Origin: Bosea sp. 29B
Lineage (GTDB): Bacteria; Pseudomonadota; Alphaproteobacteria; Rhizobiales; Beijerinckiaceae
Length of the DNA stretch: 64,000 nucleotides
Assembly: GCF_902506165.1 (NCBI RefSeq)
Contig: NZ_LR733817.1
Coordinates: 5,921,583-5,985,582 of the forward strand
Direction: 5' to 3'
A program made the translations under genes and the position numbers. Positions 20,486 through 28,867 of the stretch are shown in pieces. Each line of letters opens with the position of its first letter. Within the stretch, counting starts at the first letter, position 1. The notes under the pieces are model-generated. The model was not told where the DNA came from. It ran no database searches and worked only from the letters and a program-made list of their open reading frames with translations.

Positions 20486-22102
20486 TCAACCGCGCGGCCC
20501 TTGCCCCGTCAGTGCGCGCAGCGCTTCCGGCGTATCGATGTCGAGCGCGATGGCGGGATCGTCGAGCGCGATCTCCTCGACCGCGTCGCCGGCGGCATCG
20601 AGCAGGCGGCGCGCGCCCTGGTCGCCGTCGAGCTTGGCGACCTCGGGAAAGAGCTTTCGCGCCAGCAGTACCGGGTTGCCGCGCTGGCCGAGCAGCGTCG
20701 GCGCCACGGCGAGCGCATCGGCACGATCGGCGAAGGCCTGGGCCAGCCGGTCGATCACCCCCGCCGTGACGTTCGGCATGTCGCCAAGCGAGACGACGAC
20801 GCCGGGCACATCCTTCGCCAGAGCCGCGAGCCCGGCCTTGAGCGAGCCGGCGAGCCCGTCGGCGAAGGCCGGATTGTGCACGAAGGTGACGTCGAGCCCG
20901 GCGAGCGCGGCGCGGACCTCGTCCTGCTGGTGACCGGTGACGACGATCACCGGCGCGGCGTGCGATGCCAGCTGTGCCTCGACGGCGTGGCGCACCAGCG
21001 GCTTGCCGCGGACATCCTGCAGCAGCTTGTTGCCGGCGCCCATCCGGGTCGAGCGGCCGGCCGCCAGCACGATACCGGCGACGGGAGCCGCCTCGCCGCG
21101 TCCCGGCGCGCGCGGCTGCGGCCGCGAGACGATCTCCATCAGCAGCCCGCCGACGCCCATCTTCTGGATCTCGGCGCGCGTCACCGGCACCTTGGCGAGG
21201 CTGCGCTGCAGCACCCAGTCGAAACCGTTCTCCTTGGGCGAGCGGGCGCAGCCCGGCGCGCCGATCACCGGCTTGCCATCGAGTTCGCCGAGCATCAGCA
21301 GGTTACCGGGATCGACCGGCATGCCGAGATGCTCGACCGTGCCACCGGCCTCGACCAGCGCTTTCGGCACGACGTCGCGCCGGTCGGTGATGGCGGAGGC
21401 GCCGAAGACGACGACGATCTCGGCGGGCCCGGCGACCGCCTCGCGGATCGCCTGCGCCAGCGGCGGGCTTTCATGCGGCACGCGGGCATCGCGCTCGATC
21501 GCGGCGCTGGCCGGCTCCAGCCGCTCGGCCATGGTGCGCAAGGTCTTGTCGACCACGCTGGTCTTCAGGCCCGGCAGCAGAGTCGAGACCACCGCGACCG
21601 ATTTCAGTTTGTATTCGGCGATCGAAATCGGCTTGTCGGCGCCGAGACGTTCGAGCGCCTCGGCGATACGCTTCTCCGGCACGGCATAGGGGATGATCTT
21701 GACCGTGCCGACCATCTCGCCGGCGACCACCGGCTTCAGCGCCGGCAGGGTCGCGACCGTGATCGCCTCGTCGACGGCATTCAGCGCATCGATCACACCC
21801 GTATCGATCTGCAGGATGCCTGCCGCCGCGGCGAACAGGTTGACCCGGCCGGTGAACGGCGCCTCGGTCACCACCGCTCGGCCTGCCAGCGCCCGCGCCA
21901 GTTGCTCGGCGGCGGCGTTCTCGTCGATGTCGCCGGGCTCGAGCTGCACGGCGACGATCTCGCTCAGGCCGGCGGCCGCGAGCTTGCGCGCATCCTCCTC
22001 GCCGATCGTTGCGCCCTTGCGCACGATCGCCTCGCCGGCGCGTACGGTATGGGCCGCAACCGCGCCGGCGGCTTCAGCGATGGGAATGGGACCGAACTTC
22101 AT
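20486..22102 (-). CDS. MoeA-like/MobA-like fusion for molybdenum cofactor maturation
   Basis: The 538-residue protein joins two domains. The first 340 residues resemble the molybdopterin-binding part of MoeA-type proteins (FGASAITDRRDVVPKAL, GMPVDPGNLLMLGELDG). The rest is a nucleotidyltransferase with the loop VLAAGRSTRMGAGNKLL and SLGDMPN, like MocA/MobA. Such fusions are predicted to finish molybdopterin cytosine dinucleotide for CO-dehydrogenase-type hydroxylases, which fits the cox-type genes downstream. It is leftward, with a palindromic repeat upstream. Confidence 0.85.
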   Translation of the reverse strand: MKFGPIPIAEAAGAVAAHTVRAGEAIVRKGATIGEEDARKLAAAGLSEIVAVQLEPGDIDENAAAEQLARALAGRAVVTEAPFTGRVNLFAAAAGILQIDTGVIDALNAVDEAITVATLPALKPVVAGEMVGTVKIIPYAVPEKRIAEALERLGADKPISIAEYKLKSVAVVSTLLPGLKTSVVDKTLRTMAERLEPASAAIERDARVPHESPPLAQAIREAVAGPAEIVVVFGASAITDRRDVVPKALVEAGGTVEHLGMPVDPGNLLMLGELDGKPVIGAPGCARSPKENGFDWVLQRSLAKVPVTRAEIQKMGVGGLLMEIVSRPQPRAPGRGEAAPVAGIVLAAGRSTRMGAGNKLLQDVRGKPLVRHAVEAQLASHAAPVIVVTGHQQDEVRAALAGLDVTFVHNPAFADGLAGSLKAGLAALAKDVPGVVVSLGDMPNVTAGVIDRLAQAFADRADALAVAPTLLGQRGNPVLLARKLFPEVAKLDGDQGARRLLDAAGDAVEEIALDDPAIALDIDTPEALRALTGQGPRG

Positions 22103-22144
22103 CGCGCTATCATCCTCAAAGTCAGTCCTCTGCCTGCCCTTTCA

Positions 22145-22255
22145 AGTCGTCCCGGGCGACCGGAGGGAGACCCAGGACCCATTCCGGAGCCTTTCCGAAA
22201 AGGTTCCGGAATGGGTCCCGGATCTGCGCAGCTTCGCTGCTTGTCCGGGACGACT
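22145..22255. repeat. Extragenic palindromic repeat (AGTCGTCCCGGG type), copy 1
   Basis: Outer arms AGTCGTCCCGGGCGAC and GTCCGGGACGACT enclose an inner hairpin, CCCATTCCGGAGCCTTT against AAGGTTCCGGAATGGG. It lies between the XdhC-type gene and the MoeA/MobA fusion. A second, more diverged copy is at 40084-40190. Confidence 0.8.
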
Positions 22256-22291
22256 CGCGTATGTCCTCGCAGGACAGCCGAGTCGCCACCG

Positions 22292-22984
22292 TCAAACAGG
22301 CTTGCGACGCGGGCCGCGCAGGGCCTGCACGATCTCTCCGAGGATGGCGAGCGCAATCTCGGCTGGCGAGACGGCGCCGATGTCGAGGCCGATCGGCGCG
22401 TGGATGCGTTTCACATCGGCCTCGCCGAAGCCGGCCTCGGCAAGCCGCTCCAGCCGCTTGCCATGCGTCTTCCGGCTGCCGAGCGCGCCGATATAGAAAC
22501 AGGTCGAGCGCAGCGCCGCCTGCAAGGCGGGGTCGTCGATCTTCGGATCATGCGTCAGCGCGACGAAGGCGGTGTAGCCGTCGAACGGCACCGTCTGCAG
22601 CGCCTCCTCCGGCCACTGTGCCAGCAAAGTCACCTCCGGGAAGCGCTCCTGCGTGGCGAAGGCGGTGCGCGGGTCGATGACCACGATGTCGAGATCGAGC
22701 AGCTTCGCCATCGGCGCCAAGGCCTGCGAGATATGGACCGCACCGGTGACGACGATGCGCGGTGGCGGTGCCTGCACGGTCAGGAAATAGGTCTTGCCGT
22801 CGACCTCGACAGTGCCGCTCTTGCCGCTGCGCAACTGCTTGTCGAGCGCCTCCACTAGTGGATCGCCCGCGAGATCGGCCTCCTTGACCAGCCGCTGCTC
22901 CCCTGACCCGAGATCGGTGACCAGCACCGTCGCGCGCCTGGCGGCGCGCTCGGCGTTGAGCGTGGAGAGAAGCTTGAGATCCAC
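22292..22984 (-). CDS. XdhC family protein with Rossmann domain
   Basis: The 230-residue product has a small N-terminal region and a C-terminal XdhC Rossmann-type domain (VVTGAVHISQALAPMAKLL, VIDPRTAFATQERFP, IGALGSRKTHGKRLERL, IGLDIGAVSPAEIALAI). XdhC proteins hold and sulfurate the molybdenum cofactor before inserting it into xanthine dehydrogenase-like enzymes. This is the CoxI/CoxF-like long partner; a shorter N-terminal-type XdhC gene is at 23634. It shares a leftward unit with both and is separated from the LysE gene by four bases. Confidence 0.88.
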   Translation of the reverse strand: MDLKLLSTLNAERAARRATVLVTDLGSGEQRLVKEADLAGDPLVEALDKQLRSGKSGTVEVDGKTYFLTVQAPPPRIVVTGAVHISQALAPMAKLLDLDIVVIDPRTAFATQERFPEVTLLAQWPEEALQTVPFDGYTAFVALTHDPKIDDPALQAALRSTCFYIGALGSRKTHGKRLERLAEAGFGEADVKRIHAPIGLDIGAVSPAEIALAILGEIVQALRGPRRKPV

Positions 22985-22988
22985 GGGG

Positions 22989-23621
22989 TCAGCCCTTGTC
23001 GGTGGCGAGCTTGAGGCCGAGCCCGATCATCAGCGAGCCGCCGAGCCAGCGCCCGAGCGCGAAGCCGGCGCGGCTCGCCTTCATCGTTTTCATCACCAGG
23101 CTGGCAGCGAGGACAGTGATCAGGTCGGCCGAGGAGAAGGCGAAGTTGACGATCGTGCCAAGGATCAGGAACTGCGCCCAGACCGGCAGCGCCGCAGTAG
23201 GATCGACGAACTGCGGCAAGAGCGCGATGAAGAACAGCGCGACTTTCGGGTTCAGCACCTCGACGATGAAGGAATCGATCAAGGCGCGCCGGATCGTCTT
23301 GGCGGGCGCCACGGCCTGCACATCGGCGCTGCCGAGCTTGGAGCGGATCATGCCGATGCCGAGCCAGACCAGATAGAGCGCGCCGACGATCTTCACCGCG
23401 ACGTAGAGCTCAGGCACGTGCTTGAACACCGCCGACAGGCCGAAGGCTGCGGCAATGACGTGGAGATAGCAGCCGAGATGGATGCCGAGCATCGCCATCA
23501 GCCCGGCCTTGCGGCCATGGGCGATGGTCTGCGCCGCCGTATAGAGCAGTGCCGGACCGGGGAAATAGGCGATGAGCAGCGTCACCGTCGCGAAGGCGAG
23601 GAGTGTTTCCCAGGAGGGCAT
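22989..23621 (-). CDS. LysE family amino-acid exporter
   Basis: The 210-residue inner-membrane protein has the LysE/RhtB opening (ATVTLLIAYFPGPALLYTA), with the conserved proline-glycine pair, and about six hydrophobic segments. NPKVALFFIALLPQFVDP is typical of the family. The substrate is unknown. It sits between two XdhC-type genes in the same direction with gaps of 4 and 12 bases, so it is probably co-transcribed with them although its role is unrelated. Confidence 0.9.
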   Translation of the reverse strand: MPSWETLLAFATVTLLIAYFPGPALLYTAAQTIAHGRKAGLMAMLGIHLGCYLHVIAAAFGLSAVFKHVPELYVAVKIVGALYLVWLGIGMIRSKLGSADVQAVAPAKTIRRALIDSFIVEVLNPKVALFFIALLPQFVDPTAALPVWAQFLILGTIVNFAFSSADLITVLAASLVMKTMKASRAGFALGRWLGGSLMIGLGLKLATDKG

Positions 23622-23633
23622 CGACGGGCTCCC

Positions 23634-23960
23634 TTAAGCCTTGACCGGCTCGACATAGACCTTGATCCGGCCGCCGCAGGAGAGGCCGACCTGCCAGGCG
23701 GTCTCGTCGGCAACTCCGAATTCCAGCGTGCGCGGCTTGCCGTCGGCAATGACGTCGCCGGCTTCGGCCACGACCGCGCCTTCGACGCAGCCGCCCGAGA
23801 CCGAGCCGAGGAAATTGCCCTCGCCGTCGATGACGAGATGCGAGCCGACCGGGCGCGGGGCCGAGCCCCAGGTCTCGACCACGGTGGCGAGTGCGACGCC
23901 GCGCCCGGCTTTGGCCCAGGCCTCGGCGGTGGCGAGGATGTCGGTGTCGGTGCTGATCAT
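23634..23960 (-). CDS. XdhC/CoxI N-terminal-domain protein
   Basis: This 108-residue protein covers only the N-terminal XdhC domain: ALATVVETWGSAPRPVGSHL, SVSGGCVEGAV and the final LSCGGRIKVYVEPV. The cysteines in GGCVEG and SCGG are conserved in the family and are thought to contact cofactor. ATG 23960 is preferred because the frame further upstream overlaps coxE. Together with the gene at 22292 it forms a two-part XdhC. Confidence 0.88.
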   Translation of the reverse strand: MISTDTDILATAEAWAKAGRGVALATVVETWGSAPRPVGSHLVIDGEGNFLGSVSGGCVEGAVVAEAGDVIADGKPRTLEFGVADETAWQVGLSCGGRIKVYVEPVKA

Positions 23961-23998
23961 GGGAGCGGTCCCGCTACGGATACGGTTGAGATCATGCC

Positions 23999-25198
23999 TC
24001 AACCCGCCTTCTTCAACCACTGGCGCGGATCGGTGACCTGCCGTGCGTCAGACGACAGCGCGGCGCACAGATCCACCATCGCCGCAAGATTGTGGATCGG
24101 CCGGAACTGGTCGACATGCGGCAGCATCGCCCTGATGCCGCTGGCGCGCGCCTCGAAGGCATCATAGCGCAAGAGCGGGTTGAGCCAGGTCAGTTGGCGG
24201 CAGGAGCGGTGCAGCCGGTCCATCTCGAAGGACAGATCGGGGCCCAAATGCCGCTCCAGCCCGTCGGTGAAGAGCAGCACCACCGCCCCGCCCGCCAGCA
24301 CCCGGCGCGACCAGACCCGGTTGAAAGCGTGCAGCGCCGAAGCGATGCGCGTGCCGCCCTCCCAGTCCGGCGCCGCCTTGCCGGCGAGCGCCAGAGCCTC
24401 GTCCGGGTCGCGGGCGCGCAGGCTGCGCGTGACATTGGTCAGGCGCGTGCCGAAGACGAAGGAGTGCACGCGCCGGCGCTGCTCGGTGACCGCATGCAGG
24501 AAATGCAGGAAGATGCGCGAATACTCCGCCATCGAGCCTGAGATGTCGACGAGCGCGACCAGTGGCGGATGAACCTCGGCTCGCTCGCGGAAAGCAAGAT
24601 CGATCGAGGCGCCGCCACCTCTGAGCGAACGGCGGAAAGTGCGGCGCGGATCGATCCTTGCCCCGACATGAGCAGGTTGGAAACGCCGCGTCGGCACCGC
24701 ATCATTGGGTAGGCGAAGTTCCGCGATGAGCTGGCGCGCCCTCGCGATCTCGGCCGCGCTCATCTGGGCGAAATCGCGCGATTTCAGCGTCTCGCGTTCG
24801 GAGACGGTGAGCCGCGCGCTCAGCTCGGTCAATTCGACCGGCGGCTCCTCCTCGCGCGGCGGCGGGGTGAAGGCCTCGGCGACGCGCAAGGCTCCCGCCT
24901 CCGGCTTCTGCGGCTCACTGTCGACCCGCGGCGTCACCGGCGACATCTGCGCCATCAGTTTCTCGATCAGCCCGCGCCGGCGCCAGAACAGCCGGAAGGC
25001 CTGATCGTAGACGGCCGAATCCTCGTGCTTCTTCACGAAGATCGCATGCAGCGCCCAATAAACATCGTCACGCCCACCGAGCGCGCCATCAGCCAGCGCC
25101 TCGACGGCCTCGACCACGGCGCCTGAGCCCACGCGCAGGCCGGCGCCCCGCAGAGCGCGGGCAAAATAGGCGACGTTTTCGGGCAGCTTGCCGGTCAT
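23999..25198 (-). CDS. coxE: CoxE-type VWA protein
   Basis: The 399-residue protein has a helical N-terminal region (AYFARALRGAGLRVGSG), a charged proline-rich linker (about 90-125), and a C-terminal von Willebrand A domain. The domain carries an intact MIDAS DISGS (218-222) followed by LFTDGLERH. In Oligotropha, CoxE works with the CoxD ATPase to build the copper-sulfur-molybdenum centre of CO dehydrogenase. Here the large subunit is form II, so the pair may mature a different centre. coxD lies upstream, separated by one small gene. Confidence 0.9.
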   Translation of the reverse strand: MTGKLPENVAYFARALRGAGLRVGSGAVVEAVEALADGALGGRDDVYWALHAIFVKKHEDSAVYDQAFRLFWRRRGLIEKLMAQMSPVTPRVDSEPQKPEAGALRVAEAFTPPPREEEPPVELTELSARLTVSERETLKSRDFAQMSAAEIARARQLIAELRLPNDAVPTRRFQPAHVGARIDPRRTFRRSLRGGGASIDLAFRERAEVHPPLVALVDISGSMAEYSRIFLHFLHAVTEQRRRVHSFVFGTRLTNVTRSLRARDPDEALALAGKAAPDWEGGTRIASALHAFNRVWSRRVLAGGAVVLLFTDGLERHLGPDLSFEMDRLHRSCRQLTWLNPLLRYDAFEARASGIRAMLPHVDQFRPIHNLAAMVDLCAALSSDARQVTDPRQWLKKAG

Positions 25199-25200
25199 TG

Positions 25201-25333
25201 TTCCCTTCCCCCCGCTTGCGGTGGGGAAGGGTTAGGGATGGGGGGCCGGAAAGCTGGAACCCTACCCTTCATCGCCTCGCCAAGCGGCACTGCCCCCCAC
25301 CCCAACCCTCCCCACCGCAAGCGGGGGGAGGGA
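25201..25333. repeat. Extragenic inverted repeat
   Basis: Arms of about 42 bases at 25201-25245 and 25292-25333 are near-perfect inverses, each centred on CCCCGCTTGCGGTGGGGA or its complement. The spacer is about 46 bases. It lies between coxE and the NTF2-fold gene. Its composition differs from the other palindromes in the window, so it is a separate repeat family. Confidence 0.8.
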
Positions 25334-25361
25334 GAAAGGCGGCAGCGCTTCGATGAAATCA

Positions 25362-25736
25362 TCACGCGGCCGTCTCGGTCATGAACACCTTCTGCGCCAC
25401 GACCCATTTGCCGTCGACCTTCAGGAAGGACAGAAGATCGGTGAAATAGCGCGGCGGCATCTGGCACTTGACCTTGACCAGCGCCATGGTCGGCCCGACC
25501 AGATCGATCGCGAGGATGTGGTCGCCGCGCTCCAGCCCGGTCTCCTTCGGCGATCTACGGTTTCGCACCGCTTCGAACCACTGCTCGCGCGGCACGACCT
25601 TGAGCTCGCCGTCGAGCGACTGGGTCAGCGCGCTGGTTGGGTGGAAGACCGATGTCAGCTTGTCGACGTTGCCTTCATAGAGCCCGTCGAGATAGGTCCA
25701 GGTCGCGGCCTCGATCGCCTTGATGTCATCGTTCAT
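25362..25736 (-). CDS. NTF2-fold (SnoaL/lumazine-binding-like) protein
   Basis: The 124-residue product is a compact cone-shaped NTF2-type domain: IKAIEAATWTYLDGLYEGN, VFHPTSALTQSLDG, REQWFEAV and the C-terminal strand DGKWVVAQKVF. Families with this fold bind small hydrophobic or bicyclic ligands, and no catalytic residue can be assigned. It lies between coxD and coxE in the same direction. ATG 25736 is used; an extra in-frame ATG sits one codon upstream. Confidence 0.8.
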   Translation of the reverse strand: MNDDIKAIEAATWTYLDGLYEGNVDKLTSVFHPTSALTQSLDGELKVVPREQWFEAVRNRRSPKETGLERGDHILAIDLVGPTMALVKVKCQMPPRYFTDLLSFLKVDGKWVVAQKVFMTETAA

Positions 25737-25839
25737 CAATCACTCCGTTGTGCTCGGCTTGTCCTGAGCACCCACGTCAAGCGGCGCGGATGCAGGGAAA
25801 GACGTGGATGGTCGGCACAAGGCCGACCATGACGATGCG

Positions 25840-26757
25840 CTACCCCCGCGCCGCCTGCTTGGCCTGGTCGAGCAACTCGCCGACCTTGGAGCCCTGCATC
25901 GCCTGGATATCGTCCTGATACTTCAGCAGTGCGCCCAGCGTGTCGGAGACGATCGCCGGGTCGAGCGCGACCGCATCAAGCTCGACCAGCGCGCTCGCCC
26001 AGTCGAGCGTCTCGGCGACGCCCGGCGCCTTGAACAACTCCTCCTTGCGGATCGCCTGCACGAAGGAAACCACCTGCTTCGCCAGCTTAGCCGGCGCGGC
26101 CGGCGCCTTCGCCTTGAGGATCGCGAGCTCGCGGGCGGCGTCGGGATAGCCGACCCAGTGATAGAGGCAGCGGCGCTTCAGCGCGTCATGGATCTCGCGC
26201 GTTCGGTTCGAGGTCAGGATCACGATCGGCGGCTCGGCGGCCTTGATCGTGCCGAGCTCGGGGATCGTCACCTGCGCATCGGCCAGCACCTCGAGCAGGA
26301 AGGCCTCGAAGGCCTCGTCGGTGCGGTCGAGCTCGTCGATCAGCAGGATCGGCGCCCCGCCCTCCTGCGGCTCCAGCGCCTGCAGCAGCGGCCGCTTGAC
26401 CAGATAGCGCTCGGAGAACAGGTCGCTCTCCAGACGCGCGCGATCGCCGGCGACGCCGCCGGCCTCGGCGAGGCGGATCGCCATCATCTGGCCGGCATAG
26501 TTCCATTCGTAGACGGCCGAGGCGAGGTCGAGCCCCTCATAGCATTGCAGGCGGATCAGCCGGCGCCCGAGCGCGGCGGACAGCACCTTGGCGATCTCGG
26601 TCTTGCCGGTGCCGGCCTCGCCTTCGAGCAGCAGCGGCCGCTTCATCCGGAGCGCCAGGAAGAGCACGGTCGCCAGTGCCCGGTCGGAGACATAGCCCTG
26701 GGATTGCAGCAGGGACAGCGTGGCGTCGATGGAGGTCGGCAGTGAGGCAGTAGTCAT
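25840..26757 (-). CDS. coxD: CoxD/MoxR family AAA+ ATPase
   Basis: About 305 residues from ATG 26757. Walker A is GEAGTGKT (46-53), Walker B is ILLIDELDR, and sensor-type ILTSNRTREIHDALKRRC follows. These mark a MoxR-type AAA+ protein of the CoxD group. CoxD is a chaperone needed with CoxE to assemble the metal centre of CO dehydrogenase. It is probably the first gene of the leftward maturation unit ending with the MoeA/MobA fusion. Confidence 0.9.
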   Translation of the reverse strand: MTTASLPTSIDATLSLLQSQGYVSDRALATVLFLALRMKRPLLLEGEAGTGKTEIAKVLSAALGRRLIRLQCYEGLDLASAVYEWNYAGQMMAIRLAEAGGVAGDRARLESDLFSERYLVKRPLLQALEPQEGGAPILLIDELDRTDEAFEAFLLEVLADAQVTIPELGTIKAAEPPIVILTSNRTREIHDALKRRCLYHWVGYPDAARELAILKAKAPAAPAKLAKQVVSFVQAIRKEELFKAPGVAETLDWASALVELDAVALDPAIVSDTLGALLKYQDDIQAMQGSKVGELLDQAKQAARG

Positions 26758-26870
26758 GCGGTCCCGGTCTTGGCAGATGTCGCAGCGGCGCCAGCCTGGC
26801 AAGGCCGGTTTGACCTGTCACGATCCTTAGTCCCTAACAGGCCGAAGGGATAGCGAGCGGAGAGTCCGGC

Positions 26871-27485
26871 GTGCTCGGCGTAATGTACATCGTCGCGATC
26901 ATCGTCGAAGCCATGTCGGCTGCATTGGCGGCCGGCCGCCGAAGCATGGACTGGGTCGGCGTCTGCATGCTCGGCTGCATCACGGCGCTCGGCGGCGGCT
27001 CGGTGCGCGACATGCTGCTCGGCCATTATCCGCTGAGCTGGGTCAAGCATCCGCATTACCTGCTGATCACCGCCGGCGCGGCGCTCGTCACCATCGGCCT
27101 CGCCCGGTTCATGCACCGGCTGCGCAAGATCTTCCTGCTGCTCGACGCCATCGGCCTCGTGCTGTTCACCGTGATCGGCTGCAATGTCGCGCTGGAGATG
27201 CAGCAGCCTTTCATCATCGTGATCACCGCCGGGCTAATCACCGGCTGCGTCGGCGGCGTGCTGCGCGACATGCTCTGCGCCGATATTCCATTGCTCTTCC
27301 GCAGCGAGCTCTACGCCACCGTCTCGGTGGTGACCGGGCTGATCTATGTCGCCGGGCTCGGCGTCGAGCTGCCGCATGATTTCGTCACGGTGCTGGCGAT
27401 GACGGTCGGACTGATGCTGCGCCTGCTGGCGCTCCGCTTCAACTGGAGCATGCCGAAATTCGTCTACACGCGCGATCTGCACTGA
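26871..27485 (+). CDS. TRIC/UPF0126 family cation channel-like membrane protein
   Basis: The 204-residue membrane protein has two homologous halves, each with the conserved GGGSVRDMLLG or GGVLRDMLC. This is the hallmark of the trimeric intracellular cation channel family. Six to seven hydrophobic segments are visible. Bacterial members conduct potassium or sodium. GTG 26871 is the first possible start; ATG 26883 would remove four residues. It is divergent from coxD. Confidence 0.9.
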   Translation: MLGVMYIVAIIVEAMSAALAAGRRSMDWVGVCMLGCITALGGGSVRDMLLGHYPLSWVKHPHYLLITAGAALVTIGLARFMHRLRKIFLLLDAIGLVLFTVIGCNVALEMQQPFIIVITAGLITGCVGGVLRDMLCADIPLLFRSELYATVSVVTGLIYVAGLGVELPHDFVTVLAMTVGLMLRLLALRFNWSMPKFVYTRDLH

Positions 27486-27559
27486 GCGCCTGCGCCAATG
27501 TCACTCTGCTGCCGGGTTCTGGTTGCAGGCTCCGCCAGATTGCGGGCGGAGGACAAGCC

Positions 27560-27916
27560 ATGACCGAGACAGCCCAACTCGCTGCCGATTTCGTCGCCCT
27601 TCTCAAGGAAGGCAAGCATGAGGACGCGGCACGCAGCTACAACGCCGACGATATCGCCAGCTACGAGAACATGCCCGGGCCGATGGCGGAGTGCCATGGC
27701 AAGCAGGCGGTGAAGGGCAAGGGCGAGTGGTGGACCGCCAATCACGAGGTCCACGAATTCACCACCGCAGGCCCCTATCTCAACGGCGACCAGTTCGCCG
27801 TGCACTTCTACTTCGACGTCACCGTCAAGGAGAGCGGCGAGCGCCGCAAGATGCACGAGATCGGGCTCTACACCGTGAAGGACGGCAAGATCGCCGAGGA
27901 GCGGTTCTTCTATTGA
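27560..27916 (+). CDS. NTF2-fold/SnoaL-like protein
   Basis: This 118-residue single-domain protein has the order of a SnoaL-type fold: LAADFVALLKEGKHEDAA, KGKGEWWTANHEVHEF, DQFAVHFYFDVTVKES and the terminal KDGKIAEERFFY. Substrate and reaction are unknown. GGAGGA lies about six bases ahead of the ATG. It follows the TRIC gene by 74 bases and is the second NTF2-fold gene near the cox-type cluster. Confidence 0.82.
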   Translation: MTETAQLAADFVALLKEGKHEDAARSYNADDIASYENMPGPMAECHGKQAVKGKGEWWTANHEVHEFTTAGPYLNGDQFAVHFYFDVTVKESGERRKMHEIGLYTVKDGKIAEERFFY

Positions 27917-27924
27917 GCCGACTC

Positions 27925-28033
27925 CGTCATTCCCGGGCGAAGCGAAGCGCAGACCCGGGAATCTCGTGACGAGAAGGCGCCGGCTGGCGCCCTCTCCGGC
28001 CTGAGATGCTCGGGTCAAGCCCGAGCATGACGC
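27925..28033. repeat. Composite extragenic palindromes (CGTCATTCCCGGGC type)
   Basis: Two hairpin units lie side by side between an NTF2-fold gene and coxM, which converge. The first is GTCATTCCCGGGCGAAG with CCCGGGAATCTCGTGAC. The second is GATGCTCGGGTCAAGCCCGAGCATGAC, a tight hairpin with an eight-base stem. They may terminate both genes. Confidence 0.75.
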
Positions 28034-28043
28034 GCTGCAGTCT

Positions 28044-28850
28044 TCAGGCCTTCCCCGTCGCCTGCGCGACCGCCTGCTTGGCCATCACGCCGATGAGATG
28101 GGCGCGGTACTCGGCATCGGCGTGGATGTCGCCATTGATGCCCTTGGCGGTGTGCTTGAGGCCGTCGAGCGATTTGCCCGCGAAGCGCGCCTTCAGCGCC
28201 GCTTCCGCTTCCGGCCAGCGGAAAACACCGCCCTCGCCTGCCCCGGTGACCGCCACCGCGATCTCGCTGCCGCGCTTGGCGACGAAGACGCCGACCAGCG
28301 CATAACGCGAGGCCGGATTGCGGAACTTGGCGTAGCCCGCCTTGGAGGCGACCGGGAACGAGATCCTGACGACGATCTCACCCTCATCCAGCGCCGTCTC
28401 GTAGAGGCCGCTGAAGAACTCCTCCGCCGGCAGCTTGCGCTTGTTGGTCACCACCGTCGCGCCCAGCGCCAGCAGCGCCGCCGGATAATCGGCCGCCGGG
28501 TCGTTGTTGGCGACTGAGCCGCCGATCGTGCCGCGATGGCGCACATGCGGGTCGCCGATATGGCTGGCGAGATAGGCCAGCGCCGGGATCGCCTCCTGCA
28601 CATCGGGCGAGGCGGCGACCTCGGCATGGGTCGTCATGGCACCGATCACGAGGTTGCGGCCCTTGCGGGTGATGCCCTTGAGGTCGGCGCAGGAGGAGAG
28701 ATCGACGAGGGCGCCGGGCGAAGCCAGGCGCTGCTTCATCGTCGGCAGCAAGGTGTGGCCGCCGGCGAGGAGCTTGGCGTCCTCCTTCTTGGCGAGGAGG
28801 CTGGCGGCCTGACGCGCGGTCGCCGGGCGGTGATAGGTGAAGGCGTACAT
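28044..28850 (-). CDS. coxM: Molybdenum hydroxylase medium (FAD) subunit, CoxM type
   Basis: The 268-residue subunit shows the FAD-binding LLAGGHTLLPTMKQRL (33-48) and the second FAD loop HRGTIGGSVANNDPAADYPA. These place it with CoxM/CutM subunits of xanthine-dehydrogenase-family hydroxylases. It passes electrons from the iron-sulfur subunit to an acceptor. It lies 17 bases after coxL in the same leftward unit, so the transcript order is S-L-M. Confidence 0.93.
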   Translation of the reverse strand: MYAFTYHRPATARQAASLLAKKEDAKLLAGGHTLLPTMKQRLASPGALVDLSSCADLKGITRKGRNLVIGAMTTHAEVAASPDVQEAIPALAYLASHIGDPHVRHRGTIGGSVANNDPAADYPAALLALGATVVTNKRKLPAEEFFSGLYETALDEGEIVVRISFPVASKAGYAKFRNPASRYALVGVFVAKRGSEIAVAVTGAGEGGVFRWPEAEAALKARFAGKSLDGLKHTAKGINGDIHADAEYRAHLIGVMAKQAVAQATGKA

Positions 28851-28867
28851 CGTCTCGTCCTTTCAGA

